Assembly: GCF_025244845.1 (NCBI RefSeq)
Contig: NZ_CP104264.1
Coordinates: forward strand, 1,798,001-1,862,000
Direction of reading: 5' to 3'
DNA: 64,000 nt
Origin: Arthrobacter sp. zg-Y1171
Lineage (GTDB): Bacteria; Actinomycetota; Actinomycetes; Actinomycetales; Micrococcaceae
The notes below the pieces were generated by a model. It saw nothing but the letters and a program-made list of their open reading frames with translations. It was not told the DNA's origin and ran no database searches. The number at the start of each line of letters is the position of its first letter. Position 1 is the first letter of the stretch. This document shows positions 53,899 through 62,318 of this stretch, one piece after another. The translations under genes and the position numbers were made by a program.

Positions 53899-54684
53899 AT
53901 GACTAGAACCTACATTGTGACCGGATCCGCCTCCGGCATCGGAGCAGCAACCGCCGCCATCCTGAAGGAGCGCGGCAACACCGTCATCGGCGTCGACCTG
54001 CGCAACGCCGACGTCGAAGCGGACCTGAGCAAGCCCGAGGGCCGCTCCGCCGCCGTCGCGAAGGCCGTGGAACTTGCCGGCGGGAACGTCGACGCAGTCA
54101 TCGCGTGCGCCGGCATTTCCGCTCCGGCACCCATCACCGTTGCCGTGAACTTCTTCGGCGTCACGGATTTCCTGACCGAACTGGCCCCGACCCTGGCGAA
54201 GAGCAGCGCCCCGCGCGCCGCCGTCGTCAGCTCCATGGCGAGCCTGCAGCCCAACTCCCCCGAACTTGTCGACGCCATGCTCGCCGGCAACGAGGAGGAA
54301 GCCCTGCGGATCGGCCAGGCGCTTGCCGACAACGGCCCCCAGACCGGTTACCTGAACTACCCGTCCAGCAAGCGGGCACTGAGCCGCTGGGTCCGCCGCG
54401 AGAGCATCACCCCCGCCTTTGCCGGCGCCGGGATTCCGCTGAACGCGGTTGCACCGGGCACCGTGCTCTCCACCATGACGCGAGACCTGCTGTCCACCCC
54501 TGAAGGCCGGGCCATGGTGGATTCCAACGTGCCCATGCCGCTGAACGGCCACTCGGAACCGGAAGTTATTGCCCGCCTCCTGGTCTGGCTGACCTCCGAA
54601 GAGAACACCCACACCACGGGGCAGACCATCTACACCGACGGCGGCGCCGACGCCACGCTGCGCGGCGACGACATCTGGTCCTAA
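53899..54684 (+). CDS. Short-chain dehydrogenase/reductase
   Basis: 261 residues: TGSASGIG nucleotide-binding motif (residues 8-15), CAGIS in place of NAG, SSMAS with the catalytic Ser, and the catalytic YPSSK. The long insertion between Ser and Tyr (about residues 120-150) and overall pattern resemble 3-alpha-hydroxysteroid dehydrogenases. TACACT is 6 nt before the ATG, giving a likely leaderless mRNA. The substrate is unknown. Confidence 0.88.
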   Translation: MTRTYIVTGSASGIGAATAAILKERGNTVIGVDLRNADVEADLSKPEGRSAAVAKAVELAGGNVDAVIACAGISAPAPITVAVNFFGVTDFLTELAPTLAKSSAPRAAVVSSMASLQPNSPELVDAMLAGNEEEALRIGQALADNGPQTGYLNYPSSKRALSRWVRRESITPAFAGAGIPLNAVAPGTVLSTMTRDLLSTPEGRAMVDSNVPMPLNGHSEPEVIARLLVWLTSEENTHTTGQTIYTDGGADATLRGDDIWS

Positions 54685-55139
54685 CCAACCCAACCGCCCT
54701 TCGGCGGAACCGTTGGCGCCGGTGAGGACTACCTCCCGGCGCCGGCGGCTCGCCCGGCGCAGTGCGCGCGGCCGCAGTGCGCCCGGCCGCAGTAAGACCT
54801 GGGCCGGCGCCCCCGCGGGGATCGGCAACCAGCAACTGGAACCGTCCCTGCCACCGACCGCACCGCCCACACCGCCCCGCCCCACGCCCGCGGGATGCCG
54901 GTCCAGCACGGTCGGCAGAACCATCACACGCACGAACAGTGCCGGCTGGTTGATCAGCCCGATACGGCCTGCAGCCGACGTCGTCCCCCTGCACCCGCCG
55001 CGAAGCCGTGCGCCGGCACGGAACCTACGCAGCAGACGGGCTGCGCCCAGGCCACTCCCCTGTCTTTGCCCGGCCCGGGCCGGGCAGCTCCAGTGCGCGC
55101 ATTTCGCCCAGCCGGTCTTTTTCTGACATGATGTTGGTA
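54685..55139. other. Non-coding gap with a short tandem repeat
   Basis: Overlapping open frames exist on both strands, but none has a start signal or recognisable domain. A weak hairpin (CCGCC/GGCGG) follows the SDR stop, and GCAGTGCGC(G/C)CGGCC is repeated twice at 54759-54788. The stretch may hold a decayed gene; no parent family is clear. Confidence 0.6.
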
Positions 55140-55164
55140 TGTTCCCAACACGGTGTTGGCAACA
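55140..55164. promoter_or_regulatory. 25-bp palindromic operator of the ABC-exporter operon
   Basis: TGTTCCCAACAC-G-GTGTTGGCAACA: two 12-bp arms with one mismatch, 28 bp before the permease start. The TetR gene at the end of this operon is the obvious candidate to bind it. Confidence 0.7.
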
Positions 55165-55191
55165 TTTCCAGCAATCCACCAAGGGGTTCCG

Positions 55192-56337
55192 ATGTTCCTA
55201 GCGCTTCGAGAGTTGCGTTTTGCCCGGGCCAGGTTCGGACTGATGGGTGGCGTCGTCGCCCTCATCGCCGTTCTTATGGTCCTTCTATCCGGCTTGTCCT
55301 CCGGACTCGTCAACGACGGCGTGTCCGGCCTGAAAGCCATGCCAGCCACCGCCTTCGCCTTCAACGAGGGCACCAAGACCGACAATGCCTTTTCCCGCAG
55401 CGTGGTGGACGAGCACCAGGCCGCCGTCTGGGCCGAGCAGCCCGGCGTGGAAGAGTCCGCACTGATGGGCACCGCCATGATGAATGGCACCACCGGCAAC
55501 GGCACCCAGGTTGACCTGGCCCTGTTCGGGATCGAGCCCGGTTCCTTCCTGGCCCCGAGCGTCGGCGAGGGCCGCAGCATGGCCGCCCCGAACGAGATCG
55601 TGGTGTCCGCCACCGCAGCCGAAGAAGGCCTGCACATCGGCGACGTCGTCACCCTGGAGCGGATCGGCGTCGAGCTGACCGTAGTGGGCTACACCGACGG
55701 CCAGGAGACTTTCGGACACGTTGACCTCGCCTACCTCCCGCTGGACACCTGGCAGTACCTGGCCAGCGGACAGAGTGCCCCCGGAACGCCGACCACTGAC
55801 ACCATGTCCCGCGTCGACTTCGACACCGCCAGCACGGTTGCCCTGAAGGCAGCCGACGGTGCGGACATCGATTACGCCGCCGGCGATGAAGCCGCCGGAA
55901 CGGTCACCTCGACCCTGGCGGAGTCCTTCAACGCCTCCCCCGGCTACTCCGCCGAAACCATGACCCTGGAAATGATCCAGATCTTCCTGTACGCCATCTG
56001 CGCCCTCGTGGTCGGAGCGTTCTTCACGGTCTGGACCATCCAGCGGAAGCATGAACTTGCGGTGCTGCGCGCCGTAGGCGCCTCCACCGGCTACCTGCTG
56101 CGTGACGGACTGCTCCAGGCGGCCATCATCCTGGTGACCTCCACCGTCGTCGGCATTCTCGCCGGCCTCGCCATGGGGGCCGGACTGAGCGGTACGGCCA
56201 TGCCTTTCGCGCTTGAGGCCACTCCCATCGTGACGGCCACGGTCCTGACGATCGTCCTGGGCCTGGTGGGCGCCGCCCTGGCCATCGTCCGGATTTCCCG
56301 CGTAGATCCCCTTGCAGCCCTTGGAGGACAGAGATGA
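55192..56337 (+). CDS. ABC transporter permease (FtsX/DevC-like)
   Basis: 381 residues from ATG 55192 after AAGGGG. One N-terminal TM helix (residues about 17-40), a ~220-residue extracytoplasmic domain, then three C-terminal TM helices (about 255-370): the MacB/FtsX topology. It pairs with the ATPase downstream, whose ATG overlaps this stop (ATGA). Such exporters move lipophilic compounds or peptides. A TetR gene closes the operon. Confidence 0.87.
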   Translation: MFLALRELRFARARFGLMGGVVALIAVLMVLLSGLSSGLVNDGVSGLKAMPATAFAFNEGTKTDNAFSRSVVDEHQAAVWAEQPGVEESALMGTAMMNGTTGNGTQVDLALFGIEPGSFLAPSVGEGRSMAAPNEIVVSATAAEEGLHIGDVVTLERIGVELTVVGYTDGQETFGHVDLAYLPLDTWQYLASGQSAPGTPTTDTMSRVDFDTASTVALKAADGADIDYAAGDEAAGTVTSTLAESFNASPGYSAETMTLEMIQIFLYAICALVVGAFFTVWTIQRKHELAVLRAVGASTGYLLRDGLLQAAIILVTSTVVGILAGLAMGAGLSGTAMPFALEATPIVTATVLTIVLGLVGAALAIVRISRVDPLAALGGQR

Positions 56338-57035
56338 GCACCGCCACTGAAGAACGCACCCCCGGCACGCGTACCGGCGGACTGCTGATCGAGTCCGCAA
56401 ACCTCGCCCTTGGCGACGGTGACAGCACGGTGCAGGCCCTGGATAACGTGTCGCTGACCGTCCGGCCCGGTGAGATGGTCGCCATCGTCGGCCCGTCCGG
56501 CGCCGGAAAATCCAGCCTGCTGGCCGTGGCCGGGGCCCTCACCACCCCCGATTCCGGAACGGTCCGGGTCAACGGTGTGGATCTGGGCACCTTGGGCAAG
56601 GCGGCCCGGGCCCGGTTCCGCCTGCAGGAGATCGGCTTCGTGTTCCAGTCCGGGAACCTGATTCCGGCACTGAATTCGGTGGAACAGCTGCGCCTGATGC
56701 AGAAGCTTGCCGGAAGCCGGGACACGCTCGATCCGCTGGAGCTCCTGGCGGCAGTGGGCATGGACCACAAGGCCCGGAGCCGTCCGGACCAGCTGTCCGG
56801 CGGTGAGCGCCAGCGCGTCGGCATTGCCCGCTCGCTGGTAAACCGGCCCTCGCTGCTGCTTGTGGATGAGCCCACTGCAGCACTGGACCGCGCCCGCAGC
56901 CAGGACGTGGTTGCCCTGCTCGCCCGGGAAACCCATGAGCGCGGCGTTGCTACAGTTATGGTGACGCACGATCACGACGTCCTGCACCATTGCGACCGCG
57001 TCGTCGAGATGGTGGATGGTCGCCTCTCAAGCTAG
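56334..57035 (+). CDS. ABC transporter ATP-binding protein (LolD/MacB-like)
   Basis: 233 residues: Walker A GPSGAGKSS, Q-loop region IGFVFQSGNLIP, signature LSGGERQRVGIARSL, Walker B LLLVDEPTAALD and H-loop VTHDHD. It energises the permease encoded just upstream. The Gly before Gln in the signature gives the canonical LSGGE. A TetR gene follows after 25 nt. Confidence 0.94.
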   Translation: MSTATEERTPGTRTGGLLIESANLALGDGDSTVQALDNVSLTVRPGEMVAIVGPSGAGKSSLLAVAGALTTPDSGTVRVNGVDLGTLGKAARARFRLQEIGFVFQSGNLIPALNSVEQLRLMQKLAGSRDTLDPLELLAAVGMDHKARSRPDQLSGGERQRVGIARSLVNRPSLLLVDEPTAALDRARSQDVVALLARETHERGVATVMVTHDHDVLHHCDRVVEMVDGRLSS

Positions 57036-57060
57036 CCAGAGCACGAACAGGAGGGCATAA

Positions 57061-57669
57061 GTGCCCCGAATTACTGCCCCCACGGTGGCCGAACACCGGG
57101 CGGCACAGCAGCGGGCGCTGCTCGATGCGGCACGCACCCTCCTGGCCCGCACGGGCGAGGCCCCCAGCATGGCCGAAGTGGCCGCGCTGGCGGGCCTCGC
57201 CCGTCCGAGTGCCTACCAGTACTACAAGTCCCGCCAGGACCTGCTGCACGCCCTGGTGCTGGATGTGTTTCCGCGCTGGACCCGCCGGGTGCGCGAGGCC
57301 ATGGATGCGGAACCGGATCCCGCAGACCGCATCCTGGCGTACGTCCTGACCAACATCGCGCTCGTCGCAGAGGGCGAACACGCCGTCGGCAATGCGCTGG
57401 CCGCCGTCGCCCCCGGCGAGGAACTGAACAACCAAAGTGCCATGATGCACCGCCAGCTGCTGACCCCGCTGATGGACACGCTCACGCTGCTGGGGGTGCC
57501 GGAGCCGCAGGTCACTGCCGAGCTCATCAACGCCATCGTGCACTCGTCCACCCGGCTGCTGGAATCCGGTACCGCCCGGGAGACAGTCGAGGAGCGCGTC
57601 CGGGAGCTCCTCGGCCCCTACGTCCGCGACAAACGCTCCACCCATCCCGCCCGGGAGGACTCCGCATGA
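57061..57669 (+). CDS. TetR/AcrR family regulator of the ABC exporter
   Basis: 202 residues: N-terminal HTH (residues about 13-60, ASMAEVAALAGLARPSAYQYYKSRQDLL, with key residues of the second helix) and a helical ligand-binding part. The GTG start follows AGGAGG. It is the third gene of the exporter operon and likely binds the 25-bp palindrome upstream of the permease, giving substrate-induced expression. Its stop overlaps the DUF3054 gene start. Confidence 0.87.
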   Translation: MPRITAPTVAEHRAAQQRALLDAARTLLARTGEAPSMAEVAALAGLARPSAYQYYKSRQDLLHALVLDVFPRWTRRVREAMDAEPDPADRILAYVLTNIALVAEGEHAVGNALAAVAPGEELNNQSAMMHRQLLTPLMDTLTLLGVPEPQVTAELINAIVHSSTRLLESGTARETVEERVRELLGPYVRDKRSTHPAREDSA

Positions 57670-58070
57670 CAGACACGACCGTTCGATCCGCAACGGCCGT
57701 CCGGACCTGGCCCTGGGTTCTCGCTTCGGACCTCGTCCTCATCGTCGTTTTCGCCGCACTCGGCCGGCAAAGCCACGAACACGGCTTGGCCATGCTCGGC
57801 ATCCTCACCACCGCGCTGCCGTTCCTGCTGGCCTGCCTGCTCTCCTGGGCGGCCATGCGCGCCTGGCGGCGTCCGGCACGGCTATGGCCCGACGGCGTCG
57901 TCATCTGGCTCGGAACCGTAGCCGCCGGCCTGGGTATCCGTGCGCTGGCCGGCGGCGGCACCGCCGTCAGCTTCCAAGTAGTCACCCTCGCAGTGCTCGG
58001 GGTGTTCCTGCTCGGCCAGCGAGCAGTGTGGACAGTGCTTTCCCGCCGCCGGCGCCGTTCCATCCACTAG
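57666..58070 (+). CDS. DUF3054 membrane protein
   Basis: 134 residues with four predicted TM helices. LASDLVLIVVFAALGRQSHEHG and LWPDGVVIWLGTVAAGLGIR are typical of DUF3054, a small actinobacterial and archaeal membrane family of unknown function. ATG overlaps the tetR stop (ATGA), so it may be the last gene of the exporter operon. Confidence 0.85.
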   Translation: MTDTTVRSATAVRTWPWVLASDLVLIVVFAALGRQSHEHGLAMLGILTTALPFLLACLLSWAAMRAWRRPARLWPDGVVIWLGTVAAGLGIRALAGGGTAVSFQVVTLAVLGVFLLGQRAVWTVLSRRRRRSIH

Positions 58071-58096
58071 GCTCAAAGAGAGCACCACTCAACGCA

Positions 58097-58135
58097 ACCG
58101 CATTTAGACGCCACCGCATTTAGAAGCCACCGCGC
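58097..58135. repeat. Short tandem 16-bp repeat
   Basis: ACCGCATTTAGACGCC (58097-58112), ACCGCATTTAGAAGCC (58113-58128) and a partial third copy (ACCGCGCTAAAAG), in the gap between the DUF3054 and RAM-domain genes. Confidence 0.85.
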
Positions 58136-58161
58136 TAAAAGACCCGCAGGGAAGGCCCTCC

Positions 58162-58443
58162 ATGATCACCGCTTTCGTACTCATCCAGACCGACTCCGCC
58201 AGGATCCCGGAATGCGCCGAGGAAATCTCCGAGATCGACGGCATCAGCGAGGTCTACTCAGTGACCGGCGAATGCGACCTGATTGCCATCGCACGGGTGC
58301 AGCGCCACGAGGACCTCGCCGATGCGATTGCCAACCGCCTGTCCAAGGTCGACGGCGTGATCGGAACCACCACGCAGATCGCGTTCCGTGCCTACTCGCA
58401 GCATGACCTGGACGCGGCGTTCTCGCTGGGCTTCGACAGCTAG
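58162..58443 (+). CDS. Stand-alone Lrp/AsnC ligand-binding (RAM) domain protein
   Basis: 93 residues covering only the RAM/ACT-like domain of Lrp-family regulators (AFVLIQTDSARIPECAEEI, GECDLIAIARV, VIGTTTQIAFRAY), without a helix-turn-helix. Such SraA-like proteins bind amino acids and form oligomers. GGAAGG lies 10 nt before the ATG. It is convergent with trpD, so a role in sensing an aromatic amino acid is possible but unsupported. Confidence 0.88.
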   Translation: MITAFVLIQTDSARIPECAEEISEIDGISEVYSVTGECDLIAIARVQRHEDLADAIANRLSKVDGVIGTTTQIAFRAYSQHDLDAAFSLGFDS

Positions 58444-58449
58444 CAAACC

Positions 58450-58468
58450 CCGGCGGCCTGACCGCCGG
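58450..58468. terminator. Hairpin between convergent RAM-domain gene and trpD
   Basis: CCGGCGG-CCTGA-CCGCCGG between two convergent stop codons; the minus-strand side is followed by GGTTTG. It may act on both transcripts. Confidence 0.6.
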
Positions 58469-58471
58469 AGC

Positions 58472-59518
58472 TTACTGCGTAACGGCCACCCAGCGGTCCA
58501 GCGCTGCCTGGGCCGCGCCGCTGTCAATCGACTCGCAGGCACGGACCAGGCCGCGGGACAGCCGGTCGATCAGCGGGCCGTCCGCCTCGCTGTCCAGGGC
58601 CACCAGTGCCGCTGCCGCGTTCAGTACGACGGCGTCCCGCACCGGTCCCTTGTCCCCCGCCAGTACGCTGCGCACCACTGCCGCATTCGCGGCGGCGTCA
58701 CCGCCCCGCAGATCCTCCAGCGTGGCCCGGCTGATCCCGAGATCCAAGGGATCCACTACGGACTCCTCTACGGCCCCGTTACGGACTTCCCAGACGGTAG
58801 AGACGCCGGTGGTGGTCATCTCGTCGAGCCCGTCGTCGCCGCGGAACACCAGGGCGCGCACACCGCGCCGTGCGAGCACGCCGGCCATCAGCGGTGCCAG
58901 CCGGGCGTCTGCGACACCAATGGCCGAGGCGCTGGGGTTGGACGGATTTGTCAGCGGCCCCATGAAGTTGAAGGCCGTGGCCACCCCCATTTCGCGGCGG
59001 GGTACGGCGGCGAAGCGCATGGACGGGTGGAAGACCTGGGCAAAGCAGAACGTGATGCCGGCTTCAACAGCAGCCTGCGCCACCCGCTCCACGGACAGAT
59101 CCAGCCGGACCCCCAACGCTTCAATGACATCCGCGGATCCGGAGGCCGACGACGCAGCACGGTTTCCGTGCTTGACCACCTTCGCGCCCGCACCGGCGCA
59201 CACGAGTGCAGCCATGGAGGAGATGTTCACGGTGTTGTGGCGGTCCCCGCCGGTGCCCACGATGTCGAGGGTCTCCCCCGGGATGTTGATGGGCCGGGCG
59301 CTGGCAACCATGGCCTCGACCAGCCCGGTGAGCTCATCGACGGTTTCGCCCTTGGCCCGCAGCGCCACGAGGAACCCAGCAATCTGCGAGTCCGTGGCGT
59401 TGCCCGCCATGATGGTGGCCATCGCCCATCGGGTCTGTTCGGTGGAGAGGTTTTCGCCTCCAATGAGGGCATTAATCAGGCTCGGCCAGGTGTCACCGGA
59501 ACTCGGAATCGTAGTCAC
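58472..59518 (-). CDS. trpD: Anthranilate phosphoribosyltransferase
   Basis: Second step of tryptophan synthesis, joining anthranilate to PRPP. 348 residues: [16 protein letters not shown] (PRPP-binding GTGGD), [10 protein letters not shown] and the GPLTNP region ([15 protein letters not shown]). The GTG start lies 7 nt after TAACCT on the minus strand, so it is probably leaderless. trpD is divergent from ctaE, as in M. tuberculosis (Rv2192c beside Rv2193). The remaining trp genes are not in the window. Confidence 0.96.
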   Translation of the reverse strand: MTTIPSSGDTWPSLINALIGGENLSTEQTRWAMATIMAGNATDSQIAGFLVALRAKGETVDELTGLVEAMVASARPINIPGETLDIVGTGGDRHNTVNISSMAALVCAGAGAKVVKHGNRAASSASGSADVIEALGVRLDLSVERVAQAAVEAGITFCFAQVFHPSMRFAAVPRREMGVATAFNFMGPLTNPSNPSASAIGVADARLAPLMAGVLARRGVRALVFRGDDGLDEMTTTGVSTVWEVRNGAVEESVVDPLDLGISRATLEDLRGGDAAANAAVVRSVLAGDKGPVRDAVVLNAAAALVALDSEADGPLIDRLSRGLVRACESIDSGAAQAALDRWVAVTQ

Positions 59519-59678
59519 ACACCCTAGGTTATCTACGTTTCGTAGAAAAAGCTGATTTCTTTCTGCGAGGCCTATTTCCGCGCCAATACAGGGATCCGGG
59601 GCGCCGTGGCTGACTTTGGACGCGCCGTCGGCCCTGATCTGTTGGAGAACTGGGCAGTTTTACCGCCATAATGTCTAT

Positions 59679-60317
59679 GTGACAACAGCGACCCATGCCC
59701 CCAGTACCCCGGCTCACCCCACGCTGAACCGCCCCAATATGGTTTCCGTAGGAACCGTGGTGTGGCTCTCCAGCGAACTGATGTTCTTTGCTGCCCTCTT
59801 CGCCATGTATTTCACTCTCCGCTCGGTTTCGAGCGAACTGTGGGCCATGGAGACCGAGAAGCTGAACGTTCCGTTCGCTTTCGTGAACACGGTGATCCTT
59901 GTTTCCAGCTCCTTCACCTGCCAGTTCGGCGTCTTCGCCGCAGAACGACTCCAGGCACGCCGCACCGGAGGGCTCCTGAAGTTCTCCCGTTGGGGCATGA
60001 CTGAGTGGTTCCTGCTGACCTTCGTACTCGGAGCCATCTTCGTCTCCGTACAGGCCTACGAATACGCCATGCTCGTCTCTGAAGGCGTCTCCCTCTCGTC
60101 GAACTCCTACGGTTCCGCGTTCTACCTCACCACCGGTTTCCACGGCCTGCACGTGACCGGCGGCCTGATCGCGTTCCTCTTCATCATCGGCCGTGCCTAC
60201 GCCGCCAAGCGCTTCGGACACTTCGAAGCAACTTCGGCGATCGTAACTTCGTACTACTGGCACTTCGTTGATGTGGTCTGGATTGCCCTGTTCGTCATCA
60301 TTTACTTCCTCAAGTAA
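59679..60317 (+). CDS. ctaE: Cytochrome c oxidase (aa3) subunit III
   Basis: 212 residues, five TM helices as in actinobacterial subunit [43 protein letters not shown] and [14 protein letters not shown] are conserved family segments. GTG 59679 is chosen over an ATG 63 nt upstream because CATAAT (59667-59672) lies 6 nt before it and the residues match homologues, implying a leaderless mRNA. It heads ctaE-qcrC-qcrA-qcrB. Confidence 0.95.
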   Translation: MTTATHAPSTPAHPTLNRPNMVSVGTVVWLSSELMFFAALFAMYFTLRSVSSELWAMETEKLNVPFAFVNTVILVSSSFTCQFGVFAAERLQARRTGGLLKFSRWGMTEWFLLTFVLGAIFVSVQAYEYAMLVSEGVSLSSNSYGSAFYLTTGFHGLHVTGGLIAFLFIIGRAYAAKRFGHFEATSAIVTSYYWHFVDVVWIALFVIIYFLK

Positions 60318-60398
60318 CACTGCTTGAGGATCGCACCCCACGAAATACTTCAAAGTGGCACAAGTTTCCCAAAGACCACATAAGTTAGGAACTACGAA

Positions 60399-61199
60399 GT
60401 GAAGGCACTATCGCAAAGGCGGCGTCATCCCCTCGCAGCAGTCGCGCTGCTGCTGCTGGGACTCCTCGTTACGGGTGGTCTCTATGCCGTAGCCAACGGA
60501 GCCAACCAGGCCCAGGCGGCTACCACCACGTACACTGCCGAAGACGTCAGCGAGGGCGAGAAGCTCTTCGTCGCCAACTGTGCAACGTGCCACGGCATTG
60601 AAGCCACGGGCACCGAAAACGGTCCTTCGCTGGTAGGCGTCGGCGCAGCATCGGTCGACTTCCAGGTTGGCACCGGCCGCATGCCGATGGCCATGCAGGG
60701 CCCGCAGGCCCAGCAGAAGCCGGTCCAGTTTGACGAAGACCAGACCGCTGACCTGGCTGCCTACGTTTCCAGCCTCGGTGCCGGACCTTCGGTTCCGGAC
60801 TCGGAATACCTTGAGCCGGACACCACAGACGAAGAGGCAGCCGCCAACGGCGGTGAGCTCTTCCGCGTGAACTGCGCCATGTGCCACAACGCAGCAGCTG
60901 CCGGCGGTGCACTGACCCGGGGCAAGTTCGCTCCGAGCCTGGACGGCGTCAGCGAAAAGCACATCTACGAGGCCATGGTCACCGGCCCGCAGAACATGCC
61001 TGTCTTCAGCGACACCAACATCACTCCCGAGGACAAGCAGGACATCATCACGTTCCTCAAGGACATCGAATCCAGCGGCTCCCCCGGTGGAGCCCAGCTG
61101 GGCTCGCTCGGTCCGGTTTCCGAGGGTCTGTTCATCTGGACCGCTGGTCTGGGAATCATCATCGCTTTCACCATCTGGTTGACCTCCCGGTCTTCCTAA
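60399..61199 (+). CDS. qcrC: Cytochrome bc1 diheme cytochrome c subunit
   Basis: 266 residues with two c-type heme sites: Cys61-x2-Cys-His65 (CATCHG) and Cys159-x2-Cys-His163 (CAMCHN), plus an N-terminal signal-anchor (residues 10-35) and a C-terminal TM helix (about 240-262). The diheme form replaces soluble cytochrome c and carries electrons directly to the aa3 oxidase in the bc1-aa3 supercomplex. GTG start follows AGGAACTAC. Confidence 0.96.
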   Translation: MKALSQRRRHPLAAVALLLLGLLVTGGLYAVANGANQAQAATTTYTAEDVSEGEKLFVANCATCHGIEATGTENGPSLVGVGAASVDFQVGTGRMPMAMQGPQAQQKPVQFDEDQTADLAAYVSSLGAGPSVPDSEYLEPDTTDEEAAANGGELFRVNCAMCHNAAAAGGALTRGKFAPSLDGVSEKHIYEAMVTGPQNMPVFSDTNITPEDKQDIITFLKDIESSGSPGGAQLGSLGPVSEGLFIWTAGLGIIIAFTIWLTSRSS

Positions 61200-61284
61200 C
61201 CACAGCCGCGCTCACCTCCACGGGTGACATCACAGTTACATATAGGTCTATAAATGCAGTTTTCAGAGAAGGATGAGGGGGATC

Positions 61285-62316
61285 ATGGGCGACCATAGTC
61301 ACGGCAGTCCGAACACCTCGGGCACCGTCGCTACGGCTGGCCAGGGAGATGAGGAGAAGTTCCAGAATCCGGGACTTCCCCCACACCGCCCTCGTCTAGC
61401 CGACACAAATCCCCGCGCCGAAAAGCGGGCAGAGCGGCAGGTGGCGAGCCTGTTCATCGTGTCGATCATCGGCACCATCGTATTTTTCATCGGGTACTTC
61501 AGCATCCACCTGGATAATGCCAGCATCGCTGAACTGCGGCTGCAGAACATCCTCCTGGGACTCGGCACCGCGTTCGCGATGCTTGGAATCGGCGTCGGCA
61601 TTGTCCACTGGGCAAAGACGCTTATGCCGGACCACGAGATCACCGAAGACCGTCACGAGATCCGTCCTGAAGAGGACCGCGTGGTCGCGGAGAAGATGGT
61701 TGGGGACATCATCGAGGAAACGGGCATCAAGCGCCGTCCCCTGATCCGCAACACTCTCCTCGGCGCCATGGTCCTGGCACCGCTGCCGGCCATCGCCGTC
61801 TTCCGGGACCTCGGCCCGCTTCCGGGCAACACCCTTCGCCACACCATGTGGAAAGAGGGAACCCGCCTGGTGCGCGACCCCAGCGGCACGCCCATCAAGG
61901 CTTCGGATGTCACCCTGGGCTCTGCGTTCCACGTCATCCCGGACGGTCTGAACGACCTGCCCGAGCACAAGCTTGAGGAAAAGGCCAAGGCAGTTGTCCT
62001 GCTGATGCGCCTGAACCCCGAGGACCTGAATCCCTCCCCCGGACGCGAAGACTGGGCAGTGGACGGCATTGTCGCCTACTCCAAGATCTGCACGCACGTT
62101 GGATGCCCTGTTGCCCTTTACGAGCAGCAGACGCACCACCTGCTGTGCCCGTGCCACCAGTCGACCTTCGATGTCACGCAGGAATGCAAAGTCATCTTCG
62201 GACCGGCCGGGCACGCACTGCCGCAGCTGCCGATCGAGGTCGACAGCGAGGGCTACCTGGTCGCCCAGCGCGACTTCGAAGAACCTGTCGGACCGAGCTA
62301 CTGGGAGCGTGGCTGA
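61285..62316 (+). CDS. qcrA: Cytochrome bc1 Rieske iron-sulfur subunit
   Basis: 343 residues from ATG 61285, which follows AGGGGG (an ATG lies 12 nt upstream). Three TM helices (about residues 55-75, 90-115, 160-180), then the Rieske domain: [2Fe-2S] ligands Cys269 and His271 (CTHVGC), Cys288 and His291 (CPCHQS), with Cys274 and Cys290 expected as a disulfide. The three-TM form is typical of actinobacteria, and the C-terminal domain is likely exported by the Tat system encoded in this window. Confidence 0.95.
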   Translation: MGDHSHGSPNTSGTVATAGQGDEEKFQNPGLPPHRPRLADTNPRAEKRAERQVASLFIVSIIGTIVFFIGYFSIHLDNASIAELRLQNILLGLGTAFAMLGIGVGIVHWAKTLMPDHEITEDRHEIRPEEDRVVAEKMVGDIIEETGIKRRPLIRNTLLGAMVLAPLPAIAVFRDLGPLPGNTLRHTMWKEGTRLVRDPSGTPIKASDVTLGSAFHVIPDGLNDLPEHKLEEKAKAVVLLMRLNPEDLNPSPGREDWAVDGIVAYSKICTHVGCPVALYEQQTHHLLCPCHQSTFDVTQECKVIFGPAGHALPQLPIEVDSEGYLVAQRDFEEPVGPSYWERG

Positions 62317-62318
62317 TC

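Noticed and set aside
54713-55126. 137-codon open frame before the exporter operon
   Set aside because: Low-complexity Arg/Pro/Ala composition, no start signal and no family resemblance.
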